Source of the DNA: Acidobacteriota bacterium
Lineage (GTDB): Bacteria > Acidobacteriota > Terriglobia > Terriglobales > Acidobacteriaceae
DNA: 64,000 nt
Assembly: GCA_003010405.1 (NCBI GenBank)
Contig: PJLO01000005.1
Coordinates: 59,965-123,964, forward strand
Direction: 5' to 3'
This document shows positions 7,818 through 15,989 of this stretch, in pieces. The translations under genes and the position numbers were made by a program. The stretch's first letter is position 1. Each line of letters starts with the position of its first letter. Below the pieces are notes generated by a model that searched no databases, was not told the origin of the DNA, and saw only the letters and a program-made list of their open reading frames with translations.

Positions 7818-10787
7818 ATGGCCGAAGTAACAGAAAAGCTTTCCGCCGACAGTCCTGCATCAGATACCGACGGCGTGCGCACAAATCCAGCGCAGCAGGA
7901 TAAGCGTCAGGCGTCCGGCCTGGCTTTCAGTCGCTTCTTTACGCAGCCGGGCGTCTCGCCCTATGACAAGCTGACCTGGGAGCTCCGTACTGCCTCCATT
8001 ACCGACAGCAAGGGAAACGTGATCTTCGAGCAGAAGGACGTTGAAGTTCCCAAGGAATGGTCGATGACGGCGACCAACATTGTCGCCAGTAAGTATCTGC
8101 ACGGGCAGCTTGGTACGCCGCAGCGCGAGACTGGCGCACGCCAGCTGGTTTCGCGTGTTGCGGAAACGATTCGCGACTGGGGCCTCCGGGATGGCTATTT
8201 CCGCAGCAAGGAAGATGCAGCCGTTTTCCACGATGAGCTGGTGCATCTGCTGCTCAATCAGTACGCGGCGTTCAACTCACCGGTTTGGTTCAACGTCGGC
8301 AATGACCGCAGCGAGCCCAACTCCGATGCGCAGAACTGGCACTGGAATCCCGAATCGAAGCGCATTGAGTTCGGCGTCACCGGCTACAGCTACCCCCAGT
8401 GCTCGGCCTGCTTCATCAACAGCGTGCAGGATTCGCTCAATTCCATCTTGGACCTAGTCAAGACCGAGGGCATGCTGTTCAAGTGGGGCTCGGGCACGGG
8501 GACCAATCTCTCTCCTCTGCGCGGTTCAATGGAAAATCTCTCCGGGGGCGGAGTCGCTTCCGGGCCGTTGAGCTTCATGAAGGGCTTTGACGCCTTTGCC
8601 GGTGTCATCAAATCGGGCGGTAAGACGCGCCGCGCCGCCAAGATGGTGATTCTCAATATCGATCACCCGGACATCGTGGAGTTCATCGAGTGCAAGCAGA
8701 AGGAAGAAGCCAAGGCATTTGCTCTGGCGTCGGTCGGATATGATGCCAGCGGCCCGGACTCCGAGGCTTACAGCTCGATCTTCTTCCAGAACGCCAACAA
8801 CTCCATTCGTGTAACCGATGAGTTCATGCAGGCGGTCGCTGATGATAAAGAGTTCTCGACCCTGTCCGTGCGGGACGGTGCTCCGGTGCGGAAGTACAAG
8901 GCGCGTGAACTGCTGAACAAGATTGCCAAGGCGACCTGGGAATGTGGCGATCCGGGAATGCAGTTCGACACCACCATCAACCGGTGGCACACTTCCAAAA
9001 ATTCGGCGCGAATCAACGCATCGAATCCCTGCTCGGAATACATGTTCCTCGATGATTCGGCGTGCAATCTGGCTTCGCTGAACCTGATGAAGTTTTCCGA
9101 CGCTGGTGTTTTCAATGTGGAAGCTTACAGGCACGCGGTCGAGATCATGATCACCGCGCAGGAAATCCTGGTGGATCACTCTGGATATCCGACGGAAGCC
9201 ATCGCCAGCAACTCGCACGACTATCGCCCGCTGGGTCTGGGCTATGCCAACCTGGGTGCGCTGCTGATGGCGACCGGGCTGCCTTACGACTCCGATGCGG
9301 GCCGCGATTATGCTGCCTGCCTGACGGCCATCATGTGTGGTCAGGCCTACCTGCAGTCGTCGCGCATTGCCGAGCTTTGCCCCACGCTGCATTCGGCGAC
9401 CGCATTGGCCGCAAAGGGGGAGCACGTCGACGGAGCCTGCCCCGGATACTTCCTGAATAGCGAACCGTTTCTTAAAGTAATCCGCATGCACCGCTCCTCG
9501 GTCGCGAAGATCAATAAGGCTAATGTCCCCGCGTCGCTGCTGGAAGCCTCTCAGAGGGCATGGGACGAAGCGCTGATCCAGGGCGAAAAGTTCGGTTACC
9601 GCAATGCACAGGTCACGGTATTGGCACCCACCGGCACCATTGGCTTCATGATGGATTGCGACACAACGGGCGTGGAGCCGGATCTGGCGCTAGTGAAGTT
9701 CAAGAAGCTGGTTGGCGGCGGCATGATGAAGATCGTCAACAACACGGTTCCGGAAGCGCTGTTCAAGCTCGGCTACTCCGCAGAGCAGGCCGACGCGATT
9801 GTCGGCTTCATCGACGAGCACGGAACCATCGAGGGTGCCCCCGACCTCAACCCCGAGCACCTGCCGGTCTTTGACTGCGCTTTCAAGCCGGCCAAGGGTA
9901 CGCGCAACATTCATCCCATGGGGCATTTGAAGATGATGGCGGCCGTGCAGCCTTTCCTTTCCGGCGCCATCAGCAAGACCATCAACATGCCGCAGGAAGC
10001 CACGGTCGAAGATATTGCCCACGCATATCTGGAAGCCTGGAAACTGGGAATCAAGGCGGTCGCCATCTATCGTGACGGCTCCAAGCAGAATCAGGTCGTC
10101 ACCACGAAGCGCGATATCCCAAAGAAGCCCGTGGAAGAGGAAGAAGATGTGGACGGGCCGCCCCGCGCGCGCCGCAACAAGCTTCCCTCCGAGCGCTTCT
10201 CGGTCACGCACAAATTCAAGGTGGGATCGCACGAGGGCTATTTGACCGTGGGCCTGTACAGAAATGGAAAGCCCGGCGAACTGTTCATCACCATGGCAAA
10301 GGAAGGCTCAACCGTCAGCGGTTTGATGGATAGCTTTGCCTGCGCGGTTTCCATCGCCTTGCAGCACGGAGTTCCGCTCCGCCTGCTTGTCAATAAGTTT
10401 GCGCACACTCGCTTTGAACCGAGCGGTTGGACGCAGAACCCCGACATCGGCTACGCGAACTCGATCATGGATTACATCTTCCGGTGGCTCGACCTGCGCT
10501 TCCTTACCGGCGAGCAGCAGACCCTGTTCGACGATCTTCGTCCGCGTAAGCACGATCAACTGCAAACCCCGGCCGCTGCGCCCGCACTCGCCGCCGCAAG
10601 CGCCCAGCCTTCGCTCTATGGATCGGTCTCATCGGCGGGCAGCAAAACCGGACACACCTCAGACGCGCTGAGCGAGGTGATAGATCTGGGCGACGCTCCA
10701 AGCTGTCATCTCTGCGGTGCCATTATGACTCGCAACGGCTCATGCTACCGCTGCCAGTCCTGCGGCTCCACGAGCGGATGCAGTTAG
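7818..10787 (+). CDS. nrdJ: adenosylcobalamin-dependent ribonucleotide reductase, class II
   Basis: 989 residues; reduces ribonucleotides to deoxyribonucleotides with adenosylcobalamin as radical source, independent of oxygen. Landmarks in order are an N-terminal SRFFTQPGVSPYDKLTWELR segment, YPQCSACFI with a redox Cys, GSGTGTNLSPLR, the active-site block NPCSEYMFLDDSACNLASLN, the APTGTIGFMMDCDTTGVEP phosphate-binding loop, and a C-terminal tail CHLCGAIMTRNGSCYRCQSC typical of long NrdJ proteins. The tail cysteines likely bind zinc and re-reduce the active site. AAGGAG at 7804-7809 fixes the ATG start. The gene stands alone, with no class I or III genes nearby. Class II use fits a life across changing oxygen levels. 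Confidence 0.93.
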   Translation: MAEVTEKLSADSPASDTDGVRTNPAQQDKRQASGLAFSRFFTQPGVSPYDKLTWELRTASITDSKGNVIFEQKDVEVPKEWSMTATNIVASKYLHGQLGTPQRETGARQLVSRVAETIRDWGLRDGYFRSKEDAAVFHDELVHLLLNQYAAFNSPVWFNVGNDRSEPNSDAQNWHWNPESKRIEFGVTGYSYPQCSACFINSVQDSLNSILDLVKTEGMLFKWGSGTGTNLSPLRGSMENLSGGGVASGPLSFMKGFDAFAGVIKSGGKTRRAAKMVILNIDHPDIVEFIECKQKEEAKAFALASVGYDASGPDSEAYSSIFFQNANNSIRVTDEFMQAVADDKEFSTLSVRDGAPVRKYKARELLNKIAKATWECGDPGMQFDTTINRWHTSKNSARINASNPCSEYMFLDDSACNLASLNLMKFSDAGVFNVEAYRHAVEIMITAQEILVDHSGYPTEAIASNSHDYRPLGLGYANLGALLMATGLPYDSDAGRDYAACLTAIMCGQAYLQSSRIAELCPTLHSATALAAKGEHVDGACPGYFLNSEPFLKVIRMHRSSVAKINKANVPASLLEASQRAWDEALIQGEKFGYRNAQVTVLAPTGTIGFMMDCDTTGVEPDLALVKFKKLVGGGMMKIVNNTVPEALFKLGYSAEQADAIVGFIDEHGTIEGAPDLNPEHLPVFDCAFKPAKGTRNIHPMGHLKMMAAVQPFLSGAISKTINMPQEATVEDIAHAYLEAWKLGIKAVAIYRDGSKQNQVVTTKRDIPKKPVEEEEDVDGPPRARRNKLPSERFSVTHKFKVGSHEGYLTVGLYRNGKPGELFITMAKEGSTVSGLMDSFACAVSIALQHGVPLRLLVNKFAHTRFEPSGWTQNPDIGYANSIMDYIFRWLDLRFLTGEQQTLFDDLRPRKHDQLQTPAAAPALAAASAQPSLYGSVSSAGSKTGHTSDALSEVIDLGDAPSCHLCGAIMTRNGSCYRCQSCGSTSGCS

Positions 10788-10821
10788 CAACTTTTTGTGG
10801 GAGACGTAACCGGGTACCCTG

Positions 10822-10848
10822 CCTCCGCCTTCTTTTTGGGGCGGAAGG
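10822..10848 (+). repeat. REP-like hairpin or terminator after nrdJ
   Basis: CCTCCGCC (10822-10829), a TTCTTTTT-type loop, then GGCGGAAGG to 10848. The core resembles the REP hairpins at 3827 and 4449 (CCGCC-TTCTTTT-GGCG), but the outer stem differs. It may be a solo REP relative or simply the nrdJ terminator. Confidence 0.45.
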
Positions 10849-10984
10849 TGGGGCGTGTAAATCTGTCCCATTAACCTTTCGGACGGCTATACACTTGGCA
10901 CAGACACAAGTTTAGGGCAGAAGAGACGTGTTATTGAACGAGACACGTTATGAATAGGGTTGCTGAGTTCATGTTTCATTCATA

Positions 10985-11250
10985 ACAAAGCCCGAAGCAT
11001 TAAGCATCGGGCGAGTTCAAATTTTTAGGTTTCCGATCTCCCGCACGCGCAAAGTGCGAATTTATAGATCGGGGAGGTGCAGCATCCTAAAGGTGCGAGT
11101 TGTCCGCATTTCTCGACAGCGGCTTCTGGTTATCGTCAGCAACGGAACCCAGGAGATCACGATCGAGGTGCCAATATGACGGTCTGATTAACTGTCATTA
11201 ATCCATTAACTACTCCGTCGAAGTAACGAGCTTCGGCGGAGCTTCTTTTA
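10985..11250 (+). ncRNA. structured intergenic RNA candidate
   Basis: A gene-free stretch unusually dense in inverted repeats: GCCCGA/TCGGGC (10990-11012), CCGATCT/AGATCGG (11034-11073) enclosing CGCAC/GTGCG, GACGGT...ACTGTC near 11179-11196, and a strong terminator stem at 11213-11241. It could be a small RNA gene ending at the terminator. A short frame ending IVSNGTQEITIEVPI (stop near 11179) could alternatively encode a tiny peptide. No known RNA family was recognised. Confidence 0.35.
11213..11250 (+). terminator. rho-independent terminator
   Basis: CTCCGTCGAAG and CTTCGGCGGAG form an 11-bp stem (one G-T pair) around TAACGAG, followed by CTTCTTTTA. Confidence 0.7.
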
Positions 11251-11646
11251 TGGAGAGCGTCTGTTATGGAGAGCCCACGTAACTTTCCGTTTCATCCCCC
11301 ACTATTCCTAGCAGGAAAGAACTTTCTTTACTCAAAATACCACTGTAAAGATTTTATTGACAGAGTTATTTGCATATCACGCAAATCTCATTACGATATC
11401 TCTCCTAAACCTCTCGACCATATCTCCTTGATCTGGCAAGAGTTATTAAGGTCTAACCTTTGTTCGTTCCGGCCTAATTTTGCGCCCCGCGCAATGCAAG
11501 TCTGCAATCTATGCAATCCGTTACAGCATTTCTGAATTTTCTGTTAGCCATTTCAGCTCAGCTTCAATTCATGCCGTCAACCTTCGGAACATCATCTATG
11601 ACAAAGACATAGTTGGTTCTTTCGTTGAATGCAGGCTGCTCAGGTT
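11251..11646. other. gene-free stretch
   Basis: I see no supported gene. The open frames present have no domain, no good start signal and a composition unlike neighbouring genes. Confidence 0.4.
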
Positions 11647-11809
11647 CTATCTCCTTTCGAGCCTATCCTCCACAAACGCTCCATGCTCGTATCCCGAGGC
11701 TGCCACCAGCGCGGTCACTCCGCTTGCGGCGTAGATCATCGCAATCACCATGAGCTGATAGATGGCGGTGTACACCGGGTCGCTTCCTGTCAGCAGCATT
11801 CCGGCCGCA
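11647..11809 (-). pseudogene. FetB/UPF0014-type ABC permease, C-terminal remnant
   Basis: The minus strand encodes AAGMLLTGSDPVYTAIYQLM and then MIYAASGVTALVAAS, ending in a stop at 11647-11649. This is the C-terminal transmembrane part of the UPF0014 (FetB, YbbM) permease family, which works in metal (iron) export with an ABC ATPase. The matching upstream piece lies about 1 kb away at 12788-12926, so the gene was split by an inserted segment. No FetA-like ATPase is adjacent. Confidence 0.65.
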
Positions 11810-11858
11810 GGTGATCACCACCGTGTTTGAAAAGTTTGGATCCAACCGCTGAAAGTAG

Positions 11859-11887
11859 GGACCTGACGTTATTAGGACCTGACGTTA
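11859..11887 (+). repeat. 13-bp tandem direct repeat
   Basis: GGACCTGACGTTA occurs at 11859-11871 and again at 11875-11887, near the left end of the inserted segment. It may be a regulatory or terminal repeat of that segment. Confidence 0.6.
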
Positions 11888-11936
11888 AAACGATTGAAAG
11901 TATGAAAATAAGGGAGACCAGTCGCTCTTTCTGATT

Positions 11937-12629
11937 TCAGGCAAGGTCTCCGGCACGCTTCCCTGAATCGCCCTCTTTCCGCGTCAATCTTCGCCACCAA
12001 GAGTCGTAATTGTCGGGTTGGTGGACCATACGTATCGATGTCTCTGTTTGCCCGTTAGGAAGCGGTGATCGCAAAAGCTGAAGCTGATGTCTTCTGGAAG
12101 TCTGGTCTATTGCCTCCACGACGAAAAGCCAGCGTTGATTCAGGTCCTCAGGCCTGAATCCGTCAGACACTATACTCGTGGACTCACCTCTTATCAGTTC
12201 TGTCATCCCGGACGAAGCTTTTTGAGCCTGGGTGGTTCGAGCAAGGATTGACCCGTTTGTGACGAATTTTTCAGCTACCTGCTGATGCCAGGCTTCCAAG
12301 AAGAGCGCCGCTCCTTGTCCTATGTTCCTGACCAAGAGAGTGGCTCGATACTTGGTAACCTTTGATTGCTGAAGTCCCGACTGGACTGCGTCGGGAGGGT
12401 CCATCTCGGTTGGGATGAACTTGATGTCACCCTTCGCAATAAGAATGGGCGTTATAGTGGCTCTCATAGTGGACTCTTGCAGTTGCATCATCTTCTCCGT
12501 GTAACGCGTATACAAGAAAAGTCCGATCAAAGCTAATATTCCTGCGAGCGCCGCAACAGCAGTCGCGTTTTGTCCGTACGTGAGCCAATGCCAAGGGTGA
12601 AAGATTTGATAGACGATTGTATGCATCAA
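11937..12629 (-). CDS. membrane-anchored protein, unknown
   Basis: 230 residues. The N-terminus has one clear membrane helix (about residues 22-42, VAALAGILALIGLFLYTRY), followed by a short coiled linker (EKMMQLQESTMRATITPIL) and a soluble, probably beta-rich domain (KYRATLLVRNIGQGAALF...). Bacterial proteins of this layout are common as uncharacterised single-pass proteins; I do not assign a function. The gene lies inside the segment that interrupts the FetB-type pseudogene and reads in the same direction, so it probably arrived with that segment. No partner gene is seen. Confidence 0.65.
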   Translation of the reverse strand: MMHTIVYQIFHPWHWLTYGQNATAVAALAGILALIGLFLYTRYTEKMMQLQESTMRATITPILIAKGDIKFIPTEMDPPDAVQSGLQQSKVTKYRATLLVRNIGQGAALFLEAWHQQVAEKFVTNGSILARTTQAQKASSGMTELIRGESTSIVSDGFRPEDLNQRWLFVVEAIDQTSRRHQLQLLRSPLPNGQTETSIRMVHQPDNYDSWWRRLTRKEGDSGKRAGDLA

Positions 12630-12787
12630 GACCTCGATTGATGAGGATTACTACGTAACCGGCAGCACCCAGCCAAGTGTCTAGACCACTCTTTTTATCA
12701 TCACGTCAGCGCGTGAATCCATTGGGCAGGAAACAATAATGTTAGCGCAGATACCTAGGAGAATAGGCGTGCTCCCGCACGGCCTCT

Positions 12788-12926
12788 GCCGCAAAACCCG
12801 GAATCCAGACAATCCCCAGCGAGCGCAACGAATTCAAATTCGAGATCAGTGCCGCGTCGGTAGCGTTCTTCGCACAGGGCAGAGCCGCCTCGGTCTGCTC
12901 GCGCCCGGTGCCAGCGCGACTTCCAT
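12788..12926 (-). pseudogene. FetB/UPF0014-type ABC permease, internal remnant
   Basis: Reading the minus strand from 12926 gives MEVALAPGA; after a frameshift it gives REQTEAALPCAKNATDAAL and then SNLNSLRSLGIVWIPGFAA. This is the cytoplasmic-loop-plus-helix region typical of UPF0014 permeases (EVALALGA..., then GIV.IPG). The frame is broken at the GCGCGAGCAG stretch, and the downstream part of the gene lies at 11647-11809 beyond the inserted segment. The N-terminal half of the permease is gone; msrB begins about 100 bp away on the other strand. Confidence 0.6.
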
Positions 12927-13030
12927 GCGCCCTGTGTTGTTTTTTGGGGTATTTTTTGCAGCTTTTTGGGCTCATCTTCATCTCAATGAGCAAGTTACAG
13001 TCGAAGGCAAACAATCGAATTAGGTGAATC

Positions 13031-13423
13031 ATGGAAAAGATCCGCAAGTCCGACGAAGAGTGGCGTAGCTCCCTCACTCCCGAGCAGTACCGTATTATGC
13101 GCGAGAAAGGTACCGAGCGCCCCTTTACGGGGCAATATGCGGAAACGACTACCCCTGGCGTATATCTTTGTGCAGCCTGTGGCCTGGAGCTTTTTCCGTC
13201 GGAAACCAAGTTCGAGTCCGGCTGCGGCTGGCCCAGTTTTTACCAGCCTCTCAGCCCGGAGCACATCGAGGAGCAGGAGGACCGCAGCCACAGCATGGTC
13301 CGCACCGAGGTCACCTGTTCCCGTTGCGGAGGCCACCTCGGACACGTCTTTCCCGACGGCCCCAGGCCAACAGGCTTGCGCTACTGCATCAACTCAGCTT
13401 CCCTCCGGCTGAATAAGAAGTGA
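13031..13423 (+). CDS. msrB: peptide-methionine (R)-S-oxide reductase
   Basis: 130 residues covering the whole MsrB fold. It reduces methionine-R-sulfoxide in proteins, repairing oxidative damage. Zinc is held by two CxxC pairs (Cys47/Cys50 and Cys96/Cys99). The catalytic Cys119 is in the family motif RYCINSASL, and Cys65 in GCGWPSF is the probable resolving cysteine. The start [11 protein letters not shown] matches the usual N-terminus. It is a single-domain form, without MsrA fused or adjacent, and is monocistronic by spacing. Confidence 0.95.
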   Translation: MEKIRKSDEEWRSSLTPEQYRIMREKGTERPFTGQYAETTTPGVYLCAACGLELFPSETKFESGCGWPSFYQPLSPEHIEEQEDRSHSMVRTEVTCSRCGGHLGHVFPDGPRPTGLRYCINSASLRLNKK

Positions 13424-13564
13424 GGGTCCGCTTTTCTCCCGCAAGGGGCTGGTCAAGGGCGAACCTGCCCGAATTTAGGGGGTTCCAGGCTGAAACCCGG
13501 TTGACGAATTGCGTTCCAGGACCGTAGTCTTAAACATCCCTTCCCGATTCGTAAAAAGGAGTTT

Positions 13565-15094
13565 ATGGCAACTTCTACTGCATCGCATAATCGCGTACTC
13601 AACCCTGTCCTGAAGCAGCGCATCATGTCTGCCGATGAGGCTGCTGCCCTAATCCGCAATGGCGACAACATCGGCATGAGTGGATTCACCGGCTCCGGTT
13701 ATCCCAAGGGCTTTCCCACTGCCCTCGCCAATCGCATCAACAGCCTCCGCGATAAGGGAGAGACCCTTCGCGTCAGTGTTCTCACCGGTGCCTCCACTGG
13801 TCCGGAACTTGATGGCGCCCTTGCGGCCGCCAACGGTATAGAGATTCGCCTCCCGTACCAGTCCGATGCTGAGGTCCGTAAACGCATTAACGCCGGCGAA
13901 ATGGAATACGTCGACATGCACCTCAGCCATGTCTCGCAGTATCAGGAGTACGGATTCTTCGGCAAGATGGACGTTGCAGTTATCGAAGTAGCGGCGGTTT
14001 ACGAGGACGGCCGTGCGATCCCTTCCACCTCGCTTGGCAACAACAGGGCCTGGCTCGAATGTGCCGACCGCGTCATCCTCGAGGTCAACTCCTGGACGCC
14101 GCTTGCTATTGAGGGCATGCATGACGTCTACTACGGCCTCGACATTCCGCCACGCCGCGAACCCATTCCACTCATTAGCGTCGGGCAACACATCGGAAGC
14201 CCCTATCTCAATATCCCCATTGAAAAGGTAGTTGGCGTCATCGAGTCCAGCGAACCTGATCGCAATAGCCCATTCAAGGCTCCCGACGAGGCATCCAAAC
14301 AGATCGCCGGCCACATCCTCGAGTTCCTTGATTGGGAAGTGAAGAAGGGCCATCTGCCCCCCGATCTTCTTCCCCTCCAGTCCGGTGTGGGCAACATTGC
14401 CAATGCCGTGCTCTTCGGCCTCGAGCAGGGGAAGTTCAACAATCTCACGTCCTACACGGAAGTCATCCAGGACGGCATGATCAACCTCATCAAGTGCGGC
14501 AAGATGACTGCGGCCTCGGCGACCGCCTTCTCGCTCAGCCCTGAGATGATCGAGAGTGTCTTCGCTGATGTGAAGGAATTCCGCAAGCACATCGTGCTGC
14601 GCACTCAGGACATCTCAAACAATCCTGGCATCATTCGCCGCCTTGGTGTTATCTCCATGAACGGCATGATCGAGGCTGACATTTACGGCAACGTCAACTC
14701 CACGCACATCATGGGTTCCAGGATGATGAACGGCATCGGCGGCTCCGGCGACTTCGCCCGTAACGCTTTCCTGTCCATCTTCATGGCTCCCTCGCTTGCC
14801 TCCAAAGGGACCATCTCCACCATCGTTCCCATGGTCAGCCACGTTGACCATACGGAGCACGATGTGGAGGTTCTGGTCACCGAGAAGGGTCTTGCCGATC
14901 TTCGCGCTCTTTCGCCGAAGAAGCGCGCGCAGGTCATCATCGACAACTGCGCGCACGACGATGTCAAACCGGTTCTCCAGGACTACTTCGACCGGGCAAA
15001 GAAGACCGCGCCGGCGCTGCACACGCCGCATATTCTCAGCGAGGCGCACAGCTTCCACGAGCGCTACCTGAAGACCGGAAAGATGTTGCCGTAA
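13565..15094 (+). CDS. acetyl-CoA hydrolase/succinyl-CoA:acetate CoA-transferase family
   Basis: 509 residues, full length for the AarC/Cat1/ScpC class I CoA-transferase family. The catalytic Glu is probably Glu299 in TSYTEVIQDG, equivalent to the Glu that carries the enzyme-CoA thioester. The GVGNIANAV loop and the NGxGGSGDFARNA-type motif (NGIGGSGDFARNAF) form the CoA-binding oxyanion part. Members move CoA between succinate, acetate or propionate, or hydrolyse acetyl-CoA. In an anaerobe such an enzyme can close an incomplete citric acid cycle or conserve energy during acetate release. AAAAGGAG precedes the ATG. A strong terminator follows, so the gene is a single transcription unit. Confidence 0.9.
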   Translation: MATSTASHNRVLNPVLKQRIMSADEAAALIRNGDNIGMSGFTGSGYPKGFPTALANRINSLRDKGETLRVSVLTGASTGPELDGALAAANGIEIRLPYQSDAEVRKRINAGEMEYVDMHLSHVSQYQEYGFFGKMDVAVIEVAAVYEDGRAIPSTSLGNNRAWLECADRVILEVNSWTPLAIEGMHDVYYGLDIPPRREPIPLISVGQHIGSPYLNIPIEKVVGVIESSEPDRNSPFKAPDEASKQIAGHILEFLDWEVKKGHLPPDLLPLQSGVGNIANAVLFGLEQGKFNNLTSYTEVIQDGMINLIKCGKMTAASATAFSLSPEMIESVFADVKEFRKHIVLRTQDISNNPGIIRRLGVISMNGMIEADIYGNVNSTHIMGSRMMNGIGGSGDFARNAFLSIFMAPSLASKGTISTIVPMVSHVDHTEHDVEVLVTEKGLADLRALSPKKRAQVIIDNCAHDDVKPVLQDYFDRAKKTAPALHTPHILSEAHSFHERYLKTGKMLP

Positions 15095-15118
15095 AACTCC
15101 AGAAAAGCTGTCCAAAAC

Positions 15119-15156
15119 AAAACCCCCAACTCAACGGGTCGGGGGTTTTGTTTTTT
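15119..15156 (+). terminator. rho-independent terminator
   Basis: AAAACCCCC (15119-15127) pairs with GGGGGTTTT (15141-15149), and a T-run follows to 15156. It ends the CoA-transferase gene. Confidence 0.9.
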
Positions 15157-15238
15157 CCTAACACCCAATACTCTCATACGGCATTCCCCCTACTCGTCCC
15201 GCTCGAAAAGCAATACAATGTTGCTCTTGGAGAGACTC

Positions 15239-15883
15239 ATGCCCTGCCTTAGCCGTGCAATACGATTGCTTGCTGTAATCGCGGTCTTCCTGACGTGCAC
15301 ATCCTGCAGTGATTTTTGGGTCTCGAACAACTCAATTGCCTCGCTCACCGTCACCCCCACCACCATGCTGTTGAAGAAGGGTGAGACTGCGAATTTCACT
15401 GCATCTACTACCACCGTTGGCGGAACCACGGCGGACGTAACCAGCACGGCGACCTGGTCCACCACTCCTGCTTCCTCCACCGTGGTCAGCGTCAGCTCCG
15501 GAGCAGTCACGGCAAACGCGGCGGGAACGGTCACCGTCAATGCGACCTCAGGGGGCGTGACCGGATCGGCAACCATTCTTGCCGCAGCCAGCAGCCTGCC
15601 GGGTACCATCAGCATCTCTTCCAACGCCAGTTCCACCACAGTGGTTCCGGGAGCCACATTCAAGGTCACTGCCAGCGGATTGGTCGATGGCACCAGCACG
15701 GATTTGTCCAGCTACGTGACCTGGACCAGCAGTTCTACCTCCGTCGCAACCGTGGACGCCAACGGAAACGTAACTGTGCTCGGCACTGCCAATGTCCTGT
15801 CCACTTTCACCATTACGGCTACAGCCAACCTGGCCAGCACTACCATCAGTGGCGACAGCTCAACTTTCACGGTGACTATCTAA
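15239..15883 (+). CDS. Ig-like (BIG2) surface lipoprotein
   Basis: About 214 residues from the ATG at 15239, chosen because GGAGAG lies just before it; the frame is open from 15218. The signal peptide ends in the lipobox LTCTSC, so the protein is probably lipid-anchored. The rest is two bacterial Ig-like group 2 domains, each with the SVSSGAVTANAAGTVTVNA or VATVDANGNVTV pattern near its end. The composition is Ser/Thr rich, as usual for secreted adhesin-like proteins. The role is likely cell-surface; no ligand can be inferred. It is not in an operon with pfkA by any clear signal, although it runs in the same direction about 100 bp upstream. Confidence 0.8.
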   Translation: MPCLSRAIRLLAVIAVFLTCTSCSDFWVSNNSIASLTVTPTTMLLKKGETANFTASTTTVGGTTADVTSTATWSTTPASSTVVSVSSGAVTANAAGTVTVNATSGGVTGSATILAAASSLPGTISISSNASSTTVVPGATFKVTASGLVDGTSTDLSSYVTWTSSSTSVATVDANGNVTVLGTANVLSTFTITATANLASTTISGDSSTFTVTI

Positions 15884-15989
15884 TTTCTGGGCTATTCCGA
15901 AAATGCAGGCGGGTAGCGTTGGCTTCCCGGCTCCTGATGTAAAATTCTCGGTTTTGGAGTCAAATTCGCGATCGGCCAAGAAATGCATA

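Larger units (their letters stand above)
11810..12787. mobile_element. inserted segment of about 1 kb splitting the FetB-type pseudogene
   Basis: The two halves of the permease frame join cleanly (…IVWIPGFAA + AAGMLLTG…) if this segment is removed. A GCCGCA direct repeat flanks it (11804-11809 and 12788-12793), consistent with a 5-6 bp target duplication. It carries one hypothetical gene (11937-12629) but no recognisable transposase, and no clear terminal inverted repeats were found. Confidence 0.5.

Noticed and set aside
11266..11535. 89-residue open frame on the plus strand
   Set aside because: Atypical composition, no ribosome-binding site, no recognisable domain.
12742..13209. 155-residue minus-strand open frame overlapping msrB
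   Set aside because: Its N-terminal part is a shadow of msrB; only its end is meaningful, as a FetB-type remnant.
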